DNA from: Saprospiraceae bacterium
GTDB taxonomy: Bacteria > Bacteroidota > Bacteroidia > Chitinophagales > Saprospiraceae
Reading direction: 5' to 3'
Length of the DNA: 36,050 bases
NCBI GenBank assembly: GCA_007125435.1
Contig: SLDF01000036.1
Location: forward strand, 1-36,050
Position numbers and translations under genes: made by a program. This document shows, piece after piece, positions 1-7,479 of the stretch. Below the pieces are notes generated by a model. That model had not been told where the DNA came from, did not search any database, and saw only the letters and a program-made list of their open reading frames with translations. Positions within the stretch are counted from its first letter, which is position 1. Each line of letters opens with the position of its first letter.

Positions 1-510
1 GTTGTCCGTTGTTTACGCTTCGCTGTTTAATGTTTGAGATTCGCTTCGCTTTCTCAAACGTTTACGCTGCGTGGACTTTGTCCACTTCGCTGTTTATGCT
101 TGAAGAGAACTTAAGGCTTTCAAGTCATATTTGATTAAAAGCTCCTTGTTAATAAGCTATCGAAAAATCCGTAATAGATGCTCCGCTATAAACGCGAGAG
201 AAACGAGTTAAACGTGAGCGAAGCGAACTAAACGCGAACGATAGTGAGTTAAACATGAGCGAAGTGGATTAAAAGTTTACGCTTCGCTGTTTATGCAAAC
301 GATCGGCTATCGCCTCCGTTTGCTGTTTACGCTACAAGCACTCTGTGCTCTCCGCTGTTTAGACTTGAAGATGAATTGGAAGCTTTCAAGGTCTATTTGC
401 ATGAAAGCTCCTGACTAAAAAGCTGCCTAAAACCCCGTAATAAAAGCTCTGCTATAAACGCGAGTGTAGTGAGGTAAACTAGAGCAAAGCAAACCGATTA
501 ACTTCACCAT
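1..510. repeat. Interspersed repeat family A, composite of two copies
   Basis: The block is built from short modules running from GTTTACGCT to GCTGTTTA, each holding a different small hairpin (GTTTGAGA/TCTCAAAC, GTGGAC/GTCCAC, GCAAACG/CGTTTGC, GCAC/GTGC). Each module array leads into a conserved core that begins CTTGAAGA and contains CTTTCAAG and AAAGCTCC. The core ends GCTATAAACGCGA. The core is present twice here (about 97-197 and 361-463). After the first core come TAAAC-flanked units that resemble the reverse complement of the left modules, so the whole could fold back on itself. Further copies lie at 690-830 and 28469-28640. No ORF of interest lies here. Function unknown. Confidence 0.75.
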
Positions 511-689
511 AAAAAAAGATCAGTATCCCCAAGCACCAACGGTGCGACATCCAAACTTTAAGATCATAAATTACTTACCATAAGGCCAATTAACTGATAA
601 AAACAAACCTTTCAGCCCACAAGGCCAATAGTCATGGTCATCCTTAAATCCTATAAACCATGGTTCAGACAGTTAATAGCACCGTTCAG

Positions 690-830
690 TCAGCATTTCG
701 CTGTTTATGCTTGAAGAAGACATAAGGCTTTCAAGATCTATTTGGATAAAAGCGCCTTATTAACGAGCTACTGAAAAATCTCCACCACCAGTTCTGCTAT
801 AAACGCGAATGATAGCGGGCTAAATATGAT
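690..830. repeat. Repeat family A, third copy of the core
   Basis: This copy starts at TTTCGCTGTTTATGCTTGAAG, continues through GGCTTTCAAG and AAAGCGCCTT, and ends GCTATAAACGCGAA. Along about 100 bases it matches the cores at 97-197 and 361-463, with scattered substitutions. The variable hairpin cassettes found upstream of the other copies are nearly absent here, so this may be a minimal or decayed copy. Confidence 0.65.
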
Positions 831-880
831 CGACAGGTAACTAAGTGAGCTATAATGCTTGTTTGAGGGCTCTGTCGATG

Positions 881-900
881 CTGAGCCAGAGGCAGCTCGG
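881..900 (-). repeat. 20-bp palindromic repeat (family P), copy 1
   Basis: On the minus strand this reads CCGAGCTGCCTCTGGCTCAG. It is an imperfect hairpin matching the copies at 23455-23474 and 23532-23551. The shared pattern is CYGAGCYGCCYCTGRCTCRG. The bases next to it (GATGCTGAG) are also shared with the copy near 23550. Confidence 0.55.
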
Positions 901-966
901 CTCCTGATCTAAGAAAGAACAATGTTTCTATATCTGCTTTAGAATTATGACACTGAACACATTAAT

Positions 967-1126
967 GCATCAGCGATGTGTAGGGGTGGCGACGGCAGGA
1001 GCCAGACTCGATGTAGCGATAGCGGAATCGAGGCCAAGCGAATAGCGCGCCCCGAAACGTAGCGACCCCCATTACCATTTGCCCACCAGGACATTGGTGG
1101 GCAAATGGTAATGGGGGGTGATGCCC
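967..1126 (+). repeat. REP-like repeat family E, copy 1
   Basis: The element begins GCATCAGCGATGTGTAG and ends GGGTGATGCCC, giving 6-bp terminal inverted repeats GCATCA/TGATGC. Inside are an AAGCGAATAGCG segment and the block CCCCGAAACGTAGCGACCCC, both shared with the copy at 16247-16373. The right half is a perfect 23-bp stem (1066-1088 with 1095-1117) around a 6-base loop. The stem sequence differs from that of the second copy, but the pairing is kept. No ORF. It looks like a non-autonomous palindromic repeat; which enzyme would move it is not visible. Confidence 0.75.
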
Positions 1127-1495
1127 CTAAGCAGCAAAATCAAAATGTCTCTACAGACCGGCATATCAAATGATAAAAAATAAGTTTTTCACGTGATTTT
1201 CTTCTGACTTATTGTAAAAAAGACAATATTGATTTGCCATTGAACAAGCGGATATGACGTCTAAAGTCTATACTCAAATTGTATATACTTCGAAAAATAG
1301 TCAATGTAGTGAGTGACTTGAAGCTTTGATCAAAACACTTTTAAACCAATGCTCTATACATGCCTAAATCTTTAATATAACCCCTCATGGCCTATGTATA
1401 TATAATGTATATATGAGGTTGATTTTACAGTCTTCATAAGTCGTCTTAAATTAGTGTTCGCTATAATCACTTTTTAACAGAATAACATTTTTACT
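1127..1495 (+). promoter_or_regulatory. AT-rich leader of the glucan operon
   Basis: This gene-free stretch precedes the first gene of the operon and presumably holds its promoter. I found no clean copy of the Bacteroidota promoter pattern TAnnTTTG. Two dyads are visible: a perfect 10-bp palindrome TTTGATCAAA at 1325-1334, and CCTCAT (1383-1388) facing ATGAGG (1413-1418) around an A/T-rich centre. Either could be a regulator site. That is inference from symmetry only. Confidence 0.35.
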
Positions 1496-4400
1496 ATGCG
1501 GGTCGAATCAATACAAAAATGTCTTACCCTGGTCTTTGTGTGTTTTTCTTTTTTGCTGGTTGCACAGAGAAACAATGTCAAAATAGAAAACTCTACTGAC
1601 GGTATCAGATTAAAAGTTGACGGAAAGTATTTCATGGTCAATGGTATGAATTGGGATTATTTTCCCATTGGTACCAATTACACCTATAGCTTATGGGACG
1701 AAACTGATCAATTTATTAAGCAAGCCCTTGACGATGAAATGGGACTCCTCCAAAATATGGGTGTTAATGCCATTAGAGTCTATACTGGGATTCCTCCGAA
1801 ATGGATAACTTATATTTATGAGACTTATGGCATATACACTATGCTCAATCATTCTTTTGGAAGATATGGTGTAGATCTCAGCGGCGTATGGATGGCTAAT
1901 ACTGAATACTCCGACGAGCGTGTCATTGAATTACTGATGCGCGAGACACAAGAACTAGCAAGCCAATATAAAGACACGCCAGGGCTATTATTATACCTAC
2001 TAGGTAATGAGAACAACTATGGTTTGTTTTGGGGTGGAGCCGAGACAGAAGATATACCTATCCAGGACAGAAAGTCTACACAGCGGGCTGAGTATATGTA
2101 TCAGTTGTTTAATCAGGCCGCTAAAGCCATGAAAGTCATAGATGATGCCCATCCGGTAGCGCTTTGTAATGGTGACCTTTTATTTATGGAGCTGATAGTG
2201 AAGTATTGTCCCGATGTGGATATTTTCGGAACAAACATGTATAGAGGACTTTCTTTTGGAGATGCATTTGAGAGGGTACAGAAAGAATATGGCAAGCCAA
2301 TTCTTTTTACAGAGTTTGGTGCAGATGCTTTTAATGTCATTACCAACCAGGAGGATCAAAAGGCGCAGGCCATGTTCATGACTTCCAATTGGGAAGAGAT
2401 ATACGCAAATGCAGCGGGGCTAGGCAAAGCAGGTAACTCCATAGGAGGATTTACCTTTCAGTTTAGCGATGGATGGTGGAAGTATGGACAGACTACTAAT
2501 CTGGATGTTCATGACACAAACGCATCTTGGGAAAATGGGGGGTACTTTGTCGACCATATACCTGGTGAGAATAATATGAATGAAGAATGGTTTGGAGTTT
2601 GTGCTAAGGGGCCTACAAATAGTAAAGGTTTTTATGCATTATATCCAAGAGCCGCATATTATTCTCTAAGAGAAGCTCATGCTTATGACCCTTATGGTCC
2701 TGAAGCCAGCATGTCCACATTGCAGGCACACTTTAATAATATACTATTAGCAGATGCAGAGCTAAGGGCTCGCGGAGACAGGGCAGCTCTTCTCGGCGAA
2801 CGAAGTAGTTTAATCAGCTTGAGTCGATTTACGGCTATTTTAAATACATTCAATACAGGAGGAAGCCTTATCTCTACGCCTCAAAGTCCAATACCGGGCA
2901 GTCAGACCTTCCCGGACCAGACAGGTTTTGATCATATGCAATCCTTTTTCTTTGGTATTGAAGCTAACCCTGCCCCGAATTTTAGAGCAAACGTAGACTT
3001 TAATGTCCTGGGGAATGTAGCAACCAACCCAATTGATCAAATATTCTATGAAAACAGAGGACGCCCTGTAGCCGTCAATACACCAAATGGACTAACTAAC
3101 CTAGAGTCCATTAACAGAGTGGCGGTCTACAGCGCCTCCTATGAATGGGATCATCGCATGTTCAAAATGAATGGCTTCTATCGTACAGGGCATTACCACT
3201 GGGGATATGAGGGTGATTTCTTTGGATTATATCCAGAAGCCAACTACGGACCACTGATGGACGTGTATAATGGTATAGCCCCTTTCGGCATGGAGATAGA
3301 AGGAAAAAGAGAATTGAATGGATTAAAGGTAGCTTTCGGACCACAGCTGTGGTGGGGAGCCAACCCTGCAGTACTTGTCAAATATTCAAAGGAAGTCGCC
3401 GGCACTAAAATTACAGGTATATTTCATGAAGACCTGGAGCAGCTTGGCTTGACAGAGAGTTCATTCGCCATACCTCAGCCGAAGACGAGAAGACTTACGC
3501 TCCACGCCAATAGAAAGTTTGGAAAATTAGGTGTTGATGTTGGTGGTATCTGGGGCGGTCAGCCTCTAGAGGGCAGAGCTTTTCAAGTCGTGAGAGGTGA
3601 GGGTAAAGATATGCAAGTCTTCCAGTCTACTATCAACCCCAATGATACCTGGGGTGGTAAAATGAAATTAACCTATCAAGGTGGCAAGTTTAATTGGTAT
3701 GCGCAATCTGCTGCTATGGGTCTTGCTGCGTCAGGTACAGGAGATCCCACTATCACTTTCACAGGATGGCGTCTTAAGGATAGTGGAAGTGGTAATCAAT
3801 ACAACTTCATGTCGGGTATGACATACCTCATTGGCAATCTACAGATAGCGCCTAACTTCCTTTGGCAGAGACCAATAGAGGGGCCTATTCCAGGAGATGC
3901 TCCAGCGCCAGCCAGACCTAGAAATATTCTTGACGATCCATTTGTCGTAAGATTAAATAGAGAGACTGTCGCCGGTGAGTTATTACTGACATATGACCCT
4001 ACACCGGGTACATACATGTATGACTGGGATAGTGATAGGACAGAAGATTCAAAGCTTGCTATCAGTGCAGGTGTGGTATTTAGACATCATCCAACAACAA
4101 TGGATGCAGCTATAGGTATCTTACCTGATGGTCGTACGACTTTCGCCTTCCCGGGTGCTGTTCCAGCTGCTGATTTGTGGGAGTTTCATGCCAGGGTCGT
4201 TTCAAAACTGACTAAAGAGTTTGGTATCATTACTAATATTTATGGTGGAGATGCCCAGGCTAATGGTAGTGATGAAAGACTTATTACTAGATTCGGAGCT
4301 GATGTCAGAATGATTTACAAGCGACTGAAGCTGTCCACATTTGTAAAGGTCAACGACTGGGGTCCTTACGATTATCATCGGGACTTTAACTTGACATTCC

Positions 4401-4642
4401 CTTTACAAATTATGGGTGATTTGTCATTTTCATCTGATAGACAGGATTGGTTTGATATGCCATCTACCAGAGTCGGTATGATGGTGACGTACAGGACGCT
4501 TGATCGATTTTCACCGAGATACCAGCCTACAACCTTCTTTGACGCTAATGGTAATTTAGAGCCCGATCCCAATGCCATAGGTTTTCCCAATGGTAATGAA
4601 TGGGAGATAAGAACATACGTTATAATTAATATCAGCAAATAA
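1496..4642 (+). CDS. Glycosidase-like TIM barrel fused to outer-membrane beta-barrel
   Basis: The protein has 1048 residues. Residues 1-23 are a signal peptide ending near LLVAQ. Residues about 25-400 look like a clan GH-A (GH2/GH5-like) TIM barrel. The likely acid/base is E172 in LLGNENN and the likely nucleophile is E273 in LFTEFGAD. After a helical linker (about 405-455), residues about 480-1048 are a long series of short amphipathic, aromatic-rich segments ending TYVIINISK. That pattern is typical of an outer-membrane beta-barrel. Such a fusion would place a glycosidase at an outer-membrane pore. It is the first gene of the glucan operon, 11 bases before the next, and no SusC/SusD is nearby, so a role in glucan binding, cleavage or passage is inferred. 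The GH family is not assigned; GH158-like or GH2-like are possibilities. The fold of the C-terminal half is judged by eye. Confidence 0.7.
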   Translation: MRVESIQKCLTLVFVCFSFLLVAQRNNVKIENSTDGIRLKVDGKYFMVNGMNWDYFPIGTNYTYSLWDETDQFIKQALDDEMGLLQNMGVNAIRVYTGIPPKWITYIYETYGIYTMLNHSFGRYGVDLSGVWMANTEYSDERVIELLMRETQELASQYKDTPGLLLYLLGNENNYGLFWGGAETEDIPIQDRKSTQRAEYMYQLFNQAAKAMKVIDDAHPVALCNGDLLFMELIVKYCPDVDIFGTNMYRGLSFGDAFERVQKEYGKPILFTEFGADAFNVITNQEDQKAQAMFMTSNWEEIYANAAGLGKAGNSIGGFTFQFSDGWWKYGQTTNLDVHDTNASWENGGYFVDHIPGENNMNEEWFGVCAKGPTNSKGFYALYPRAAYYSLREAHAYDPYGPEASMSTLQAHFNNILLADAELRARGDRAALLGERSSLISLSRFTAILNTFNTGGSLISTPQSPIPGSQTFPDQTGFDHMQSFFFGIEANPAPNFRANVDFNVLGNVATNPIDQIFYENRGRPVAVNTPNGLTNLESINRVAVYSASYEWDHRMFKMNGFYRTGHYHWGYEGDFFGLYPEANYGPLMDVYNGIAPFGMEIEGKRELNGLKVAFGPQLWWGANPAVLVKYSKEVAGTKITGIFHEDLEQLGLTESSFAIPQPKTRRLTLHANRKFGKLGVDVGGIWGGQPLEGRAFQVVRGEGKDMQVFQSTINPNDTWGGKMKLTYQGGKFNWYAQSAAMGLAASGTGDPTITFTGWRLKDSGSGNQYNFMSGMTYLIGNLQIAPNFLWQRPIEGPIPGDAPAPARPRNILDDPFVVRLNRETVAGELLLTYDPTPGTYMYDWDSDRTEDSKLAISAGVVFRHHPTTMDAAIGILPDGRTTFAFPGAVPAADLWEFHARVVSKLTKEFGIITNIYGGDAQANGSDERLITRFGADVRMIYKRLKLSTFVKVNDWGPYDYHRDFNLTFPLQIMGDLSFSSDRQDWFDMPSTRVGMMVTYRTLDRFSPRYQPTTFFDANGNLEPDPNAIGFPNGNEWEIRTYVIINISK

Positions 4643-4653
4643 AGCATACAACA

Positions 4654-6537
4654 ATGAAACTTACTTTTATAAAACGCAGTCTAGTAGCCATTTCAGCTTT
4701 TCTTCTCATTGTAAGTTGCAGTAGAGATATAGATGAACTAGAGCCGGCTCAATACCCTAATAATCCTAATGTTTTTATTGACGCCTTCAGTGCAGGTTTA
4801 AATTATGCTGCATTTAGCGGATCTGTACCGGCAGCTTTTCAGGTAGACACTGAGGTTACTATAGAAAACTCAGAAGCATCTATGCGATTTGAAGTACCTG
4901 ACGCTAATGACCCACGAGGTGCATATGCAGGAGGTGCTTTTTTTACTGAAATCGGCAGAAACCTCACAGAGTATGATGCCCTCACTTTTTGGATGAAAGC
5001 ATCCATGGCCTGTAATATTGATATCATTGGCTTTGGAAATGATCTGGGGGAGTCCCTGAACCAGGCATCAGTAAATGCAATTGCTGCCACGACCAATTGG
5101 AAAAAAGTTGTGATTCCGATTCCTAACCCAGAAGTGTTAACCCAAGAGAAAGGATTGTTGTTTTACTCCGCCGGACCGATAGATGGCAGAGGTTATACAT
5201 TTTGGCTTGATGATGTTAAGTTTGAAAAGTTAGGTACAATTGCTCATGGTAAAGCTACTATTTTGGATGGTGAGGATGTAACTCAAAGCCCAGGAGTCGG
5301 GTCAACAATACAAATAACGGGGTTGATTTCTACTTTTAATTTACCTACAGGTGTTAACAGGACACTTGATACAGGGCCGGGATACTTTACATTTACATCA
5401 TCTGATACATCAGTTGCTAGTGTTGATCAACGCGGTCTCGTTACAGTTAAAGATTTAGGTGAAGCTGTCATTACTGCCGAGTTGGGTTCTGTAGAAGTTG
5501 AAGGATCTTTAATTATTAGCTCCGATGGAATTCCTGGCGGACCTTCCACTGTGTCGCCAACACCTGCTTTTCCAGCAGATGCTGTCATTTCTATGTTTAG
5601 TAATGCTTATGAGAATGTTCCTATAGACACATGGAATACCAGATGGGAATTTTCTACAGCTGATGAGTTCTTTCTCAATATACAAGGTAGTGATGTCATT
5701 CGATATAGAAATCTAAACTTTGTGGGCATTGAATTTGCATCATCAACAATTGATGCCTCAGGAATGACAAATTTTCATATGAATTTGTTTACTCCTGAAA
5801 ATACAGATCCACCAGCTGCATTTAATATTCTACTGGTGGATTTTGGTCCTGATGGCGAATTTGGTGGTGGAGACGATAGCTCTCATGAAATTACCATAAC
5901 AAGCCCAACTCTTGCATCAGATGAATGGATAACTATAGATATACCATTGTCTGAATTTTCCGGATTGCAAAGTCGTGCTAATCTTGCACAGTTGGTGTTA
6001 TCCGGGGATTTATCGGATATTTATATAGATAATGTTTTATTCTATGATGATGGTAGTGGCTCTGGTGGTGGTGATCCGGAGACGCCAGATGCTGCAGCAC
6101 CAGCGCCAACTATCGATGCCAATCAAGTAAAATCTATTTTTAGCGATGCATATGATAATGTTCCGGGTACTGACTTTTTCCCTGATTGGGGACAGGCCAC
6201 AGTAGTAACTCAAGTCAATATTGGTGGTAGTAATACGCTCAGATATGGTAATCTAAATTATCAGGGTACACAGCTGGCCTCGAGCATAGATGTGTCTGAT
6301 ATGGATTTTTTACATCTTGATTTTTGGACAGCAAACTCTACGTCTTTAGAGGTGTCTTTGATTAGTCCGGGTCCTAATGAAACTCCATTTAGTCTAGTAG
6401 TACCGACGAGCGGATGGGTAAGTGTTGATATACCATTATCCGAATTTTCCGGTGTGGATATTGCAGATGTGTTCCAGTTTAAATTTGAAGGGAACGGAAA
6501 TGTATACCTAGACAACATATTTTTTCACAAACAGTAA
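4654..6537 (+). CDS. Surface lipoprotein with Big_2-like and repeated glycan-binding-like modules
   Basis: The protein has 627 residues. A lipoprotein signal ends at IVSC with Cys22, followed by acidic residues, so outer-membrane attachment is likely. Domains by eye are: a jelly-roll-like module at about 40-192 ending FWLDDVKFEK; a bacterial Ig (Big_2-like) domain at about 197-290 containing SSDTSVASVDQRGLVTV; and two related beta-sandwich modules at about 305-467 and 485-627. The two related modules share SIFSDAYDNVP, IDIPLSEFSG and an IYIDNVLFYD-like end. The same module occurs in the T9SS protein at 17393. No catalytic motif is seen. In this operon it could act as a surface glucan-binding protein, taking the role SusD/SusE-like proteins have elsewhere. 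The binding function is inferred from context and fold impression. Confidence 0.7.
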   Translation: MKLTFIKRSLVAISAFLLIVSCSRDIDELEPAQYPNNPNVFIDAFSAGLNYAAFSGSVPAAFQVDTEVTIENSEASMRFEVPDANDPRGAYAGGAFFTEIGRNLTEYDALTFWMKASMACNIDIIGFGNDLGESLNQASVNAIAATTNWKKVVIPIPNPEVLTQEKGLLFYSAGPIDGRGYTFWLDDVKFEKLGTIAHGKATILDGEDVTQSPGVGSTIQITGLISTFNLPTGVNRTLDTGPGYFTFTSSDTSVASVDQRGLVTVKDLGEAVITAELGSVEVEGSLIISSDGIPGGPSTVSPTPAFPADAVISMFSNAYENVPIDTWNTRWEFSTADEFFLNIQGSDVIRYRNLNFVGIEFASSTIDASGMTNFHMNLFTPENTDPPAAFNILLVDFGPDGEFGGGDDSSHEITITSPTLASDEWITIDIPLSEFSGLQSRANLAQLVLSGDLSDIYIDNVLFYDDGSGSGGGDPETPDAAAPAPTIDANQVKSIFSDAYDNVPGTDFFPDWGQATVVTQVNIGGSNTLRYGNLNYQGTQLASSIDVSDMDFLHLDFWTANSTSLEVSLISPGPNETPFSLVVPTSGWVSVDIPLSEFSGVDIADVFQFKFEGNGNVYLDNIFFHKQ

Positions 6538-6552
6538 TTAAATGTATTAAAC

Positions 6553-7395
6553 ATGAATACACGTAAATTAATCAATAGCACACCTTCAATCTTATTTATA
6601 TTGAGTCTCTTTATCTCATTAATGTCATGCGAAAGAGATACCGAGCAGAAGCTGGATCCAAGGGACTGGGAGTTGGTTTGGAGTGATGAGTTTGACGGTG
6701 AAGCCGGTGAATCACCAAACCCTGCCAATTGGGCGTTTGATATAGGAACAGGCGAAAATGGATGGGGAAACGAAGAGTTGCAATACTACACCGATAGACC
6801 TGAAAATGTTTCTATGGATGGTGAGGGCAACCTTGTTATAACAGTAAGGAGTGAAAGCTTCGGCGGTCAACCCTTCACATCGGCAAGGATAAAATCAGAG
6901 GGTCTTGTAGAGCAAGAGTTTGGTCGAGTGGAAGCAAGGCTGAAAACTCCATATGGTCCGGGACTTTGGCCAGCATTTTGGATGCTAGGAGCTAATTTTT
7001 CAGAAATAGGATGGCCTCAATGCGGAGAGATTGACATCATGGAATTAAGAGGACAAGAACCGGATATTATTCACGGTTCTGTGCATGGACCAGGCTATTC
7101 TGCAGGACAGGCTGTGACCAAAAAGTTTGTATTGGACAAGAGCCGATTTGATGCTGACTTCCATGTGTTTGCAATAGAGTGGTATGAAGACCAAATTGAC
7201 TTTTTTGTCGATGACTTTTTGTACCAAAGAATTACTAAAGATGATGTGCCCGGTGAATATGTCTTCAATCAGCCATTTTTTATCATTCTGAATGTTGCAA
7301 TTGGTGGAACATTCGTAGGTTTTCCCAATGCGCAAACAGTCTACCCACAAGAAATGGTGATTGACTATGTCCGTCTGTATAAGTTGGCAGATTGA
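6553..7395 (+). CDS. GH16 endo-beta-1,3-glucanase (laminarinase) lipoprotein
   Basis: The protein has 280 residues. A lipoprotein signal ends LMSC with Cys26. The single GH16 domain covers about 38-278. The family signature GEIDIMEL gives E159 as nucleophile, D161 as the assisting Asp and E164 as acid/base. The motif WSDEFDG near the start and GLWPAFWML before the catalytic strand are typical of the laminarinase branch (GH16_3). Length is normal for a catalytic domain without extra modules. It should cut internal beta-1,3 bonds of laminarin-type glucan at the cell surface or in the periplasm. It starts 15 bases after the preceding gene. Subfamily and exact linkage are inferred. Confidence 0.92.
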   Translation: MNTRKLINSTPSILFILSLFISLMSCERDTEQKLDPRDWELVWSDEFDGEAGESPNPANWAFDIGTGENGWGNEELQYYTDRPENVSMDGEGNLVITVRSESFGGQPFTSARIKSEGLVEQEFGRVEARLKTPYGPGLWPAFWMLGANFSEIGWPQCGEIDIMELRGQEPDIIHGSVHGPGYSAGQAVTKKFVLDKSRFDADFHVFAIEWYEDQIDFFVDDFLYQRITKDDVPGEYVFNQPFFIILNVAIGGTFVGFPNAQTVYPQEMVIDYVRLYKLAD

Positions 7396-7479
7396 TAACA
7401 ATTGTACAAAAGCTGCAATGAAGCTGTAGATGATGATTGTCACCAATTGATTAATAGGAAAATAAAATAGATCGTTAAT

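Noticed and set aside
1-510. Possible CRISPR array, because of regularly recurring GTTTACGCT/GCTGTTTA
   Set aside because: Spacing is irregular, the intervening sequences are self-complementary hairpins rather than unique spacers, and no cas genes are present.
4654-6537. SusD-like protein
   Set aside because: It has no helical TPR-type SusD pattern; it is made of beta-sandwich modules and a Big_2-like domain.
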